Below the pieces are notes generated by a model. It was not told the origin of the DNA. It did not search any database and worked only from the letters and a program-made list of their open reading frames with translations. From the IMG/VR virus record IMGVR_UViG_3300043602_000222, positions 1-36,529 of that record: a stretch of DNA of 36,529 nucleotides, one strand, 5' to 3'. The position numbers were made by a program, and so were the translations under genes. Positions 31,345-36,529 of this stretch are shown here, piece after piece; the first letter of the stretch is position 1; every line of letters starts with the position of its first letter. The DNA is from a virus.

Positions 31345-31550
31345 GACCTTGCTCCTACCGACTTGGGCGGCCCGTAAAACTGTCGCCAGGCACCCTCCTC
31401 ATAGTTGGCCACCCACATGTCGAAGCGAAAGCTGTCGGCGGCGGTCAACGGCCGGCGAATCTGACGCTCATAGCGAAAGCGCTCGTCCTCGACCACCTCG
31501 TCAATCTTGGCCTGGTAAGCCAGCTCTTCTGCCGTCCACCGTTTGTTCAT
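31341..31550 (-). CDS. Small helical protein (69 aa), first of the small-ORF chain
   Basis: It begins at ATG 31550 with GGAGG five bases upstream; an ATG four codons earlier is inside the ribosome site. The sequence MNKRWTAEELAYQAKIDEVV, then EDERFRYERQIRRPLTAADS and FDMWVANYEEGAWRQFYG, is helical and charged. It is the first gene of the minus-strand chain that leads on to portal. No family is recognised. Confidence 0.68.
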   Translation of the reverse strand: MNKRWTAEELAYQAKIDEVVEDERFRYERQIRRPLTAADSFRFDMWVANYEEGAWRQFYGPPKSVGARS

Positions 31551-31562
31551 GGCGGCCTCCAT

Positions 31563-31668
31563 ACAGCACTAGCAAATAAACGAAAAAATAACAGTTGCAA
31601 TTCTCTTTGAACCCGTATATCAACTAATCATACCGGCTGATGAAGCAGCCATAACCAGGAGAACAACG
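31563..31668. promoter_or_regulatory. AT-rich divergent intergenic promoter region
   Basis: The stretch is much richer in A/T than its surroundings and separates a minus-strand operon start (31550) from a plus-strand cassette (31669). On the plus strand TTGCAA at 31595 and TATCAA at 31618 are 17 bases apart, a fair -35/-10 pair. The plus-strand gene has AGGAG upstream. A minus-strand promoter is likely too but was not resolved. Confidence 0.5.
31595..31613 (+). promoter_or_regulatory. Shared promoter-like motif, copy 1
   Basis: TTGCAATTCTCTTTGAACC lies 74 bases before the start of the plus-strand cassette. Sixteen of 19 positions match copy 2 at 35612-35630, upstream of the other plus-strand unit. 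It may be a promoter or activator element used by plus-strand phage genes. Confidence 0.5.
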
Positions 31669-31911
31669 ATGAAAATGCTTGGCCCTTTCCGTACGTCCGT
31701 TCCAACCACACAGGTCCGTGATCAAGTCGACGTTCCTTCTAGGCGCCAACCGCGGCTGCCACGCGACTCGTATATCGCCTTCAGCAGCAATCCGACCGAG
31801 CTGCACATCTCGATGACCATCCGCAAGATCGAACATCTCGATGCGCTGATGGAAACCCTGCAGATGTACGCGCCGCAGATCGAAGCCGGCCGCCGGCGCG
31901 AGGAGGACTGA
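31669..31911 (+). CDS. Plus-strand hypothetical protein (80 aa), moron-like
   Basis: The start ATG has a good AGGAGA site upstream. The sequence MKMLGPFRTSVPTTQVRDQV leads into a polar region and then a helical end (IEHLDALMETLQMYAPQIEA). No family is recognised. It is followed two bases after its stop by a GTG-started membrane protein, so the two form a small operon opposite in strand to the surrounding structural genes. Confidence 0.7.
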   Translation: MKMLGPFRTSVPTTQVRDQVDVPSRRQPRLPRDSYIAFSSNPTELHISMTIRKIEHLDALMETLQMYAPQIEAGRRREED

Positions 31912-31913
31912 CC

Positions 31914-32222
31914 GTGCGCCAATTCTTCAGAGCTTATAGAAATGCGTGGAGCCGGCGGCCGCTTTCAAAATCCGAGATGTTCTCCTTGGTCTGGATGGCT
32001 GTCGTCGTGCTTTTCATTCTCACCGCACCGCGCGGCCAAGCCAGCTTTGGCGAAGGGATGGCCTGGATCATCGCGGGGACAACCGTCTTCTCCCTAGTCG
32101 TTCTCAGCCTCCGGTGGCCGATGCTCGGCATCTGCATCATTGGCTTCATCCAAGGCCTGTGCGGATGGCGCAGCTACTACTATCCCTACTACCGCGGCTA
32201 CCGAAGGTGGCGGCGATGGTGA
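31914..32222 (+). CDS. Plus-strand small membrane protein (102 aa), moron or holin-like
   Basis: GTG 31914 has GAGGAGG seven bases upstream. Three hydrophobic segments are visible: VWMAVVVLFILTA (about residues 26-38), WIIAGTTVFSLVVLSL (51-66) and MLGICIIGFIQGLCGW (70-85). The end is strongly basic and aromatic (RSYYYPYYRGYRRWRRW). A three-segment small protein with a basic tail could be a holin-like or superinfection-exclusion protein; no family match is claimed. No other holin is seen in the window. Confidence 0.72.
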   Translation: MRQFFRAYRNAWSRRPLSKSEMFSLVWMAVVVLFILTAPRGQASFGEGMAWIIAGTTVFSLVVLSLRWPMLGICIIGFIQGLCGWRSYYYPYYRGYRRWRRW

Positions 32223-32469
32223 CCTGAAGTCGCCCGCATGGCCGTCTGGGGCGCGGTACCGGCTCGGCCACTCCCGTGCTGATATCCCCGCCCAGTGGCG
32301 CCGGCTGGTGTAGAAGTTACGGCCTGCTAAGCGGTGATCGAACATTAATTAATTAACTACCTCGCGAGGGCATTTTCCTTCGGGTAGCGCGCGGCTCGGA
32401 GCACGAAAGGCGACCTGCGGTTCTCTCGCGAGGATGGTATCCCACGTTCAAGGTCGTCGACGCGCGCAT
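32223..32469. other. Convergent intergenic gap with palindromes
   Basis: No gene is seen between the ends of the plus-strand cassette and the terminase. The AT-rich palindrome TTAATTAATTAA is at 32345-32356. CCTCGCGAGG occurs at 32360-32369, and its core CTCGCGAG recurs at 32425-32432. A clear terminator hairpin with a U tract was not found. These may mark a boundary of an insertion. Confidence 0.4.
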
Positions 32470-33690
32470 TCACCAAATCTTCAGCGAGAGCACGCCGCCG
32501 CTGTTATCGCCCTCCATGGCGCTCTCGACCTGGGCGGATTCAGTGGCGTAACGCACGGCATCCCAACCGTGATTGTAGGCGTCGACTGGGGCGGAGAGGA
32601 CCCGCCCAGTGAGCTTGTCGGTCATCCAACTGTAAAGGCGGGCTTCCTCGCGCATCGCCTCGCAATTCGGGTCGATGATGATCTCGTAGCCCTGCAGAAA
32701 GTTGATTCCTGATTTGACCGAGCCTGGCCCTTTCTGGGCGGCGTGGATATTGAAGCCGCGTGCCTGCAGAAACTCGATGGTGCCGGGCTGCGAGGCGTCG
32801 GCCTTCACCAGGTCGCCATCGTCGGCGATCACGGTGCGCAACATCGCCGGCAGCATATCGAGCGCGACCCGCCCGGTCGCTTCCGCGGCGATGAAAATCT
32901 GTTTGGTCTTCTCCAGGTGATAGCACTTGACCACGAAGCTCGGGTCCTTGCCGAAACCGAAGTCCATGCCGTAGAGCGGCGGGACCGCGTAGGGCACGTC
33001 GATGCGTCCGACGCGAATATTGGAAAATACCTTGGAATCGTACGAAAGATCGTATTCTCCCAGCCAAACGTGGCGATATCTGTTGAAATTTCCGCGTTTT
33101 AGAACCTCCATTTCGTGCGGCAATGTCGTGTGCTTGAAGTACGGATTGTCGTGATAATCGACGAACGTGATCACCGAGTTGGGCGGCGGCTTGCCGGCGC
33201 GGAAGTAGGCGTCGACCGGGTCCAAAGGATCCTCAGGATTCCAGGACCAGATCAGCTGCGAGCCCGGCGCGCGCACGGTGGGCAGTAGAATTTCCATCGA
33301 GCGGTTGGAGATGGTGCGGGCCTCGTCGATCCAGACGATATCGGCGCCCTCAAGGGATCTGATGGATTCAATATTTCTCTCGAGCCCGATGAACAGAAAC
33401 TCCGATCCGGTTTTGCGATGGGTGATGGCCCGATCGGTGACGCTGAACTCCCGGTCCAGCTCGAAGTCGCGAATGCGGCGCTCGATCAGATCCTTGGAGC
33501 TGTCCCGGATCGAGTTCTGAAACTGGCGAGCGCAGATGATGCGCTTCCTTTCGGTGTTGGCGGTGTAGACCAGGTACGAGCCGATCGACCAGGTCTTGCC
33601 GGAGCCGCGGCCGCCGTACATGGCCTTGTGCCGCACGTTCTTGGCGAACAGCGTGCGGGTGAAGTTCTCTCCCATCACCAGTGCGACCAT
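32470..33690 (-). CDS. Terminase large subunit (packaging ATPase/nuclease)
   Basis: The 406-residue protein has an ATPase half with Walker A GGRGSGKT (residues 26-33), Walker B ADIVWIDEA (116-124, catalytic Glu 123) and coupling motif WSWNPE (about 148-153). The nuclease half has GMDFGFG (Asp 243), VKADAS (Asp 298) and NHGWDAVRYA (Asp 377), the expected metal ligands of an RNase H-like fold. It looks like the XtmB/Terminase_3 group. ATG 33690 overlaps the preceding stop (TAATG); a 52-residue extension to 33846 lies inside that gene and is rejected. Confidence 0.94.
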   Translation of the reverse strand: MVALVMGENFTRTLFAKNVRHKAMYGGRGSGKTWSIGSYLVYTANTERKRIICARQFQNSIRDSSKDLIERRIRDFELDREFSVTDRAITHRKTGSEFLFIGLERNIESIRSLEGADIVWIDEARTISNRSMEILLPTVRAPGSQLIWSWNPEDPLDPVDAYFRAGKPPPNSVITFVDYHDNPYFKHTTLPHEMEVLKRGNFNRYRHVWLGEYDLSYDSKVFSNIRVGRIDVPYAVPPLYGMDFGFGKDPSFVVKCYHLEKTKQIFIAAEATGRVALDMLPAMLRTVIADDGDLVKADASQPGTIEFLQARGFNIHAAQKGPGSVKSGINFLQGYEIIIDPNCEAMREEARLYSWMTDKLTGRVLSAPVDAYNHGWDAVRYATESAQVESAMEGDNSGGVLSLKIW

Positions 33691-34001
33691 TAGAAAATCA
33701 CCACCATAGCCACCGTTGTGACGATCACTCCGACGGTACCGCCGACCACATAACCAAAGGTCAATCCGCGCCAAAACAGGCAGCAGGGACAGTCGGTGAA
33801 CAGGTACTGCGTGAAGCGCGAAGTGAAATGCTCCGGGGTCTGGCACCAGTCCGGGACCAACCGGTAGCTTGCCCAGGCGAAGGTGTTGGAGAGAGGATTA
33901 TCCTCCCATTCCACCGGCGTCCCGGGCTCAGTCTTGTCGGTCGTGACCCCAGGAATGTCATCGACGGTGTTGCGTGGGTCGTCCGCCGGCCGGAACCGCA
34001 T
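33690..34001 (-). CDS. Small protein with C-terminal membrane segment (103 aa)
   Basis: ATG 34001 overlaps the upstream stop (TAATG) and the stop overlaps the terminase ATG likewise. The N-terminus is polar (MRFRPADDPRNTVDDIPGVT). The middle is aromatic (FAWASYRLVPDWCQTPEHF), and FTDCPCCLFWRG gives a Cys cluster. The last 24 residues (GYVVGGTVGVIVTTVAMVVIF) are a membrane helix ending at the C-terminus. The topology suits a tail-anchored small membrane protein. Function unknown. Confidence 0.7.
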   Translation of the reverse strand: MRFRPADDPRNTVDDIPGVTTDKTEPGTPVEWEDNPLSNTFAWASYRLVPDWCQTPEHFTSRFTQYLFTDCPCCLFWRGLTFGYVVGGTVGVIVTTVAMVVIF

Positions 34002-34219
34002 TACACGTTCAGCCGGCGGCCGCCACACCACGGGGCGTTTGGGTCGTTAACCGCCTCGTAGGCTTCCATGGCTTGTTCCATGCCCAGGGCAAATTGCGGT
34101 AACGCGGCCGTGAGATCGTCGGAGGTGGCGAGCGCCTCGAACAGCCGGATCACCCGCGTGGCCAAGGCCTCGTTCAGTGCGGTCGAGATCAGAGCCCGCT
34201 TCTCCGCGTTTGAAGGCAT
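34001..34219 (-). CDS. Hypothetical helical protein (72 aa)
   Basis: The protein is mainly helical: MPSNAEKRALISTALNEALA, then TRVIRLFEALATSDDLTAAL and FALGMEQAMEAYEAVND. The end is CGGRRLNV. An AGGA site precedes the ATG. It is coupled to the next gene. No family is recognised. Confidence 0.68.
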   Translation of the reverse strand: MPSNAEKRALISTALNEALATRVIRLFEALATSDDLTAALPQFALGMEQAMEAYEAVNDPNAPWCGGRRLNV

Positions 34220-34258
34220 TGCGTTCCTGGAGGCGACGGGAAGCCCGTACGCGCGTTT

Positions 34259-34540
34259 CTACTCTTGGACGATCAATCTTGCCGGCCGGCGCTTTGGACG
34301 CACCGGCGGGTCCACCGCCAGGCCCAGGCGCACCATTGCCGTGCGATCGAAGGGCCGGTAGGGCGCGTGGCGAGGACCATTCGGGGTCTCGACCACGGTG
34401 CGGGTGGCGAAGGCGCGGGCGGTGCCGTGTACGCAAACGACGTCATTGCGTACGAACTCGATATGCTCGTTCGGGTCTAAGCCGTGCGCGATCAGCTCGC
34501 GGGCCACACGGCCGCAGTCGTCGGGTATCGGCAGGCGCAT
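34259..34540 (-). CDS. Hypothetical protein (93 aa)
   Basis: It begins MRLPIPDDCGRVARELIAHG and has an IEFVRNDVVCVHGTARAFAT strand-rich middle, then NGPRHAPYRPFDRTAMVRLG. The C-terminus is basic (RPKRRPARLIVQE). The start has AGGA nine bases upstream behind a strongly A/T-rich leader. No family is recognised. It opens the gene chain that leads to the large terminase. Confidence 0.68.
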   Translation of the reverse strand: MRLPIPDDCGRVARELIAHGLDPNEHIEFVRNDVVCVHGTARAFATRTVVETPNGPRHAPYRPFDRTAMVRLGLAVDPPVRPKRRPARLIVQE

Positions 34541-34628
34541 TGATTTTATTCCTAGCGGAAAAAAAAATTAAAAAATCTCGTGAAAAATCTAAGGCTTGAA
34601 AACCATAGAGAGGGCGTGCCGCCAATGA

Positions 34629-34675
34629 TACAACCGCAGATTAGCTAACGGGTTTTTTATATCGCTCCGGTTGTA
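34629..34675. repeat. 8-bp inverted repeat in terminase intergenic region
   Basis: TACAACCG and CGGTTGTA are perfect complements 31 bases apart. The spacer contains a T-run (GGGTTTTTTAT). It could be a protein-binding site or a hairpin. There is no direct evidence of function. Confidence 0.45.
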
Positions 34676-34766
34676 CGATCGGCCCAATAGCTCTATTGAG
34701 GCAATTATAGGTGTTGTTATTGTTAGGCTTTCCGCGCTGGTGTCCCTGCTAGTGTCCCGCGTAGCG

Positions 34767-34814
34767 CGACCGGCGCCCGGTCGAGCGGCGCCGCGGTGCG
34801 GATAGGCTATCCGC
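34767..34814. promoter_or_regulatory. Two adjacent palindromes, operator-like
   Basis: CGACCGG-CGC-CCGGTCG (34767-34783) and GCGGATAG-G-CTATCCGC (34798-34814) are perfect palindromes 14 bases apart. Compact palindromes of this type can be binding sites for dimeric regulators or terminase. They lie downstream of the small-terminase-like gene. Confidence 0.4.
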
Positions 34815-34881
34815 GTCGCCCCATTGATATCATTACGCTATTAGGCGCTCGAGTCTTCCTGCCCATATTGGCGCCCATATG

Positions 34882-35442
34882 TCACGCGCTCGAGTCGCTG
34901 GTGTCGCTGGTGTCGCGCCGGTCGAGCGCATCAAAGACTCGTTGCACCATGGCGCCGGGCTCGCCCGGTCGCTTGAGTCGTGTAACGTTGCTAGTGTCGA
35001 CACCATGAACGGGCAAGGGACCCTTGGGCGGTTGCGTGCCCTGATTCGTGTTGCTCTGATCCGCGAGCGCTGGCGTACCTTCGAACGGTTCAAGCGCTGC
35101 TAGGTCCGTGGTCGCAATGCCTTCGACTTCGACCGTTCCATCTTTCAAATTGAGCGCGGCGCCGCGCGGCACCGCAAAGATGTTAACCGTGTTATTCGTG
35201 GTGTTTGTTGTGCTTCCTTTCACCTCGCCGCTAACCGACACCGCGGCGAGTCTCGAGTGCAGATAGGGCGCCGCAATTTCCGCCATACGGTCGCGGCGTA
35301 ACGGCTCGGTTAGCGGGTCGCGCATAACCGCTAGCATCCATTCGATAGGCATTAGCCCGTCGGGATTCTCGACCACGACCCGATGGCCTTTACCGGCGCC
35401 CTTGGGGCGCCCGGACCCCGCGCGCCTTCCGCCTTTTGGCAT
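34882..35442 (-). CDS. Small terminase-like DNA-binding protein
   Basis: The 186-residue protein starts MPKGGRRAGSGRPKGAGKGH, the AT-hook-like N-terminus often seen in phage small-terminase-type proteins, then MPIEWMLAVMRDPLTEPLRR and DRMAEIAAPYLHSRLAAV. This P-x-(D/E)-x-(M)-L-x-V-M-x-D ... R-x-x-x-A-x-x-(A)-(A)-PY-x-H-x-(R/K)-L block recurs in terminase-adjacent genes. The C-terminus is disordered with repeats of Asp-Thr-Ser. Start ATG 35442 is preferred to the TTG 11 codons earlier. The role in DNA recognition for packaging is inferred. Confidence 0.75.
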   Translation of the reverse strand: MPKGGRRAGSGRPKGAGKGHRVVVENPDGLMPIEWMLAVMRDPLTEPLRRDRMAEIAAPYLHSRLAAVSVSGEVKGSTTNTTNNTVNIFAVPRGAALNLKDGTVEVEGIATTDLAALEPFEGTPALADQSNTNQGTQPPKGPLPVHGVDTSNVTRLKRPGEPGAMVQRVFDALDRRDTSDTSDSSA

Positions 35443-35490
35443 TATTAGCCTGCTAATTTTGGTTTGTTCGGGCAATTCGGCCCGTCATTT

Positions 35491-35506
35491 GGTACCGTGG
35501 TACCGT
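35491..35506. repeat. Tandem GGTACCGT repeat
   Basis: Two adjacent copies of the 8-mer GGTACCGT, each containing the palindrome GGTACC, lie about 50 bases upstream of the small-terminase-like start. They may be a repressor or terminase binding site. Confidence 0.45.
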
Positions 35507-35611
35507 TTAAGCCCTAGTTTTCCGGGCCCTTGCCCTGAACCGGGCTCGGTTCCGGCCCTTTAGCTCTGGTTTGCCTAGTCTATTTTATTGGATTCCCAGT
35601 GTCGAATTTTC

Positions 35612-35630
35612 TTGCATTTCCTTTTGAACC
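35612..35630 (+). promoter_or_regulatory. Shared promoter-like motif, copy 2
   Basis: TTGCATTTCCTTTTGAACC matches copy 1 at 31595-31613 at 16 of 19 positions and lies 89 bases before the plus-strand gene at 35701. No good -10 box at the standard spacing was identified here, so it may be an activator site or a non-standard promoter. Confidence 0.48.
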
Positions 35631-35700
35631 TAGGCATACGTATTAGCGACTAACGATCAGAAGGGCGGTTGAAGCCGCTCGCGACACCAGGAGACGGAAA

Positions 35701-36486
35701 ATGGAACTTAATTCAGGATCACGCGGCTTTCGCCTTTTGACTCCGGGCAACCCGAAGACCGAAAAGGGCCGCGGCGCCGGTTATTGGACATTTATCCTGC
35801 ATTTGGCGCCCGCGTCGCTAAGCGGCTTCAACGTTTGCCCGATGTCAACGGGCCCTTGCCGCGAAGCTTGCTTGAACACCGCGGGGCGCGGCGGAATCGC
35901 GGCGGGCGGGCTTTTGACCTATGCCGCGGTTGCGGCAGGCAAGCGAAACGAGATTCAATCCGCGCGGATTATGCGCACGCGCGCTTTTTTCGAACACCGC
36001 GCGGCGTTCATGTCGGTTCTCGTTAAAGAGATAGGCAAGGCAATTCGGATGGCTGAACGCGACGGTTTTACACCAGTATTCCGGTTGAACGGTACCTCCG
36101 ACATTAGATGGGAAACGATTCCGGTCGAAGGATTCCCGAACGTGTTCGCGATGTTTTCTAATGTGCGGTTTTATGACTACACGAAGATTCAAAACCGCAA
36201 AAACATTCCGGCGAATTATCACTTGACGTTCAGCCTTGCCGACGGAAACGACGCGGCCGCGCGCGCGGCATACGATAACGGAATGAACATTGCCGCGGTG
36301 TTTCGCGACAAGGCGACCGTTGCCCGTTACACCGCGTCGGGCTTTGCCCTGAACGGCGGGAACCTAGTCGCGGTTGAAAATGGCGACGAAACCGACTTGC
36401 GCTTTCTAGACGTTCAAGGCGCCGTGATTGCGCTCTATGCCAAGGGAAACGCAAAGCGCGATCGGTCCGGATTCGTCCGTGACTGA
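35701..36486 (+). CDS. GP88-family phage protein (261 aa)
   Basis: The protein matches the phage gene-product-88 domain. It has FRLLTPGNPKTEKGRGAGYW at the start, then LSGFNVCPMSTGPCREACL with the three spaced cysteines typical of the family, and later VFRLNGTSDIRWE and YDYTKIQNR. The C-terminus reads DGNDAAARAAYDNGMNIAAV and ends in a short charged tail. The biochemical function of the family is not known to me. Start ATG 35701 has AGGAG upstream. It is transcribed away from the packaging genes with the next partial gene. Confidence 0.82.
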   Translation: MELNSGSRGFRLLTPGNPKTEKGRGAGYWTFILHLAPASLSGFNVCPMSTGPCREACLNTAGRGGIAAGGLLTYAAVAAGKRNEIQSARIMRTRAFFEHRAAFMSVLVKEIGKAIRMAERDGFTPVFRLNGTSDIRWETIPVEGFPNVFAMFSNVRFYDYTKIQNRKNIPANYHLTFSLADGNDAAARAAYDNGMNIAAVFRDKATVARYTASGFALNGGNLVAVENGDETDLRFLDVQGAVIALYAKGNAKRDRSGFVRD

Positions 36487-36514
36487 TCAGCAACACCAGA
36501 AAGGAGTCACGATC

Positions 36515-36529
36515 ATGAAACGGATTCGG
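36515..36529 (+). CDS. Start of another plus-strand gene (5 codons)
   Basis: ATG 36515 is preceded by AAGGAG at 36501-36506 and follows the GP88 stop by 28 bases. It reads MKRIR before the window ends. It is likely co-transcribed with the GP88 gene, and its product cannot be identified. Confidence 0.6.

Larger units (their letters stand above)
34541..34881. other. Noncoding region between small terminase-like gene and terminase chain
   Basis: No gene is seen in these 341 bases. The left part (34541-34610) is strongly A/T-rich with poly-A runs. TACAACCG at 34629-34636 and CGGTTGTA at 34668-34675 are an 8-bp inverted repeat. Two palindromes follow: CGACCGG/CCGGTCG at 34767-34783 and GCGGATAG/CTATCCGC at 34798-34814. 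On the minus strand TATAAT occurs near 34706. Bases 34735-34787 share two 10-mers, in the same order, with the 3' end of the neighbouring gene. It may hold regulatory or packaging sites. Confidence 0.5.
35443..35700. promoter_or_regulatory. Divergent regulatory region between small terminase and GP88
   Basis: This 258-base gap starts genes in both directions. GGTACCGT is tandemly repeated at 35491-35506. TTCCGG(G)CCCTT occurs at 35520-35531 and 35550-35560. A promoter-like motif is at 35612-35630. An AGGAG ribosome site precedes the plus-strand gene at 35701. Operator or packaging functions are possible. Confidence 0.5.

Noticed and set aside
32470-33846. Longer version of the terminase starting at 33846
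   Set aside because: The extra 52 residues overlap the upstream gene, while ATG 33690 has an exact TAATG coupling and starts the conserved domain.
1-36529. tRNA genes, integrase, transposase or insertion sequence
   Set aside because: No cloverleaf-like sequence, recombinase motif or terminal inverted repeat of an insertion element was recognised on either strand.

Overview
The window is one contiguous piece of a tailed-phage genome (free phage or prophage): the DNA-packaging, head, tail, baseplate and tail-fibre modules of a contractile-tailed phage. Almost every gene reads right to left on the minus strand, and genes are packed with 1-4 base ATGA, TGATG or TAATG overlaps. No replication, integration, repressor, tRNA or host-chromosome gene is present, so lifestyle cannot be judged. 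The DNA is GC-rich, and the combination of an HK97-like head with a Mu-like tail fits a phage of a GC-rich proteobacterium. An alphaproteobacterial (Hyphomicrobiales-like) host is a weak inference from general resemblance only.

Layout from right to left. (1) 35.4-36.5 kb: a GP88-family gene and the start of another gene on the plus strand, divergent from a small-terminase-like gene. (2) 32.5-34.5 kb: three small hypothetical genes coupled into the large terminase. (3) 31.6-32.2 kb: a two-gene plus-strand cassette with its own promoter-like region, placed like a moron between packaging and portal modules. (4) 30.4-31.6 kb: six small translationally coupled ORFs, two with zinc-knuckle-like cysteines. 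(5) 23.0-30.2 kb: HK97-type portal, prohead protease, major capsid protein, a pair of paralogous putative head proteins, an Ig/cadherin-like protein and head-tail connectors. (6) 20.0-22.9 kb: gp10-like tail completion protein, a multidomain cell-wall hydrolase, a probable tail terminator and a DUF2635-like protein.

(7) 7.0-20.0 kb: a tail and baseplate cluster in the gene order of phage Mu. It runs sheath (L), tube (M), tail assembly chaperone with an overlapping -1 frame, tape measure, N (DNA_circ_N), P (hub), gp45, gp46, gp47 (baseplate J) and gp48. One Pro/Gly-rich repeat protein is inserted between sheath and tube. (8) 1-7.0 kb: receptor-binding region with four adhesins of different architecture (collar-like repeat fibre, C1q-like fibre, glycine-rich fibre and a long collagen-like fibre cut by the window edge), interleaved with small proteins.

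The genes work as an assembly line. The terminase fills a protease-matured HK97 shell through the portal; connectors join it to a separately built contractile tail whose length is set by the tape measure; the baseplate carries the fibres. The most unusual feature is very high cysteine content in many proteins that should end up in the particle (sheath 23 Cys, baseplate J about 26, gp48-like 24, capsid 11). The tape measure (1064 aa) has none, the tail chaperone none that I could find, and the terminase and portal few. This suggests a disulfide-braced or metal-braced virion and is the best candidate here for an undescribed biological property.
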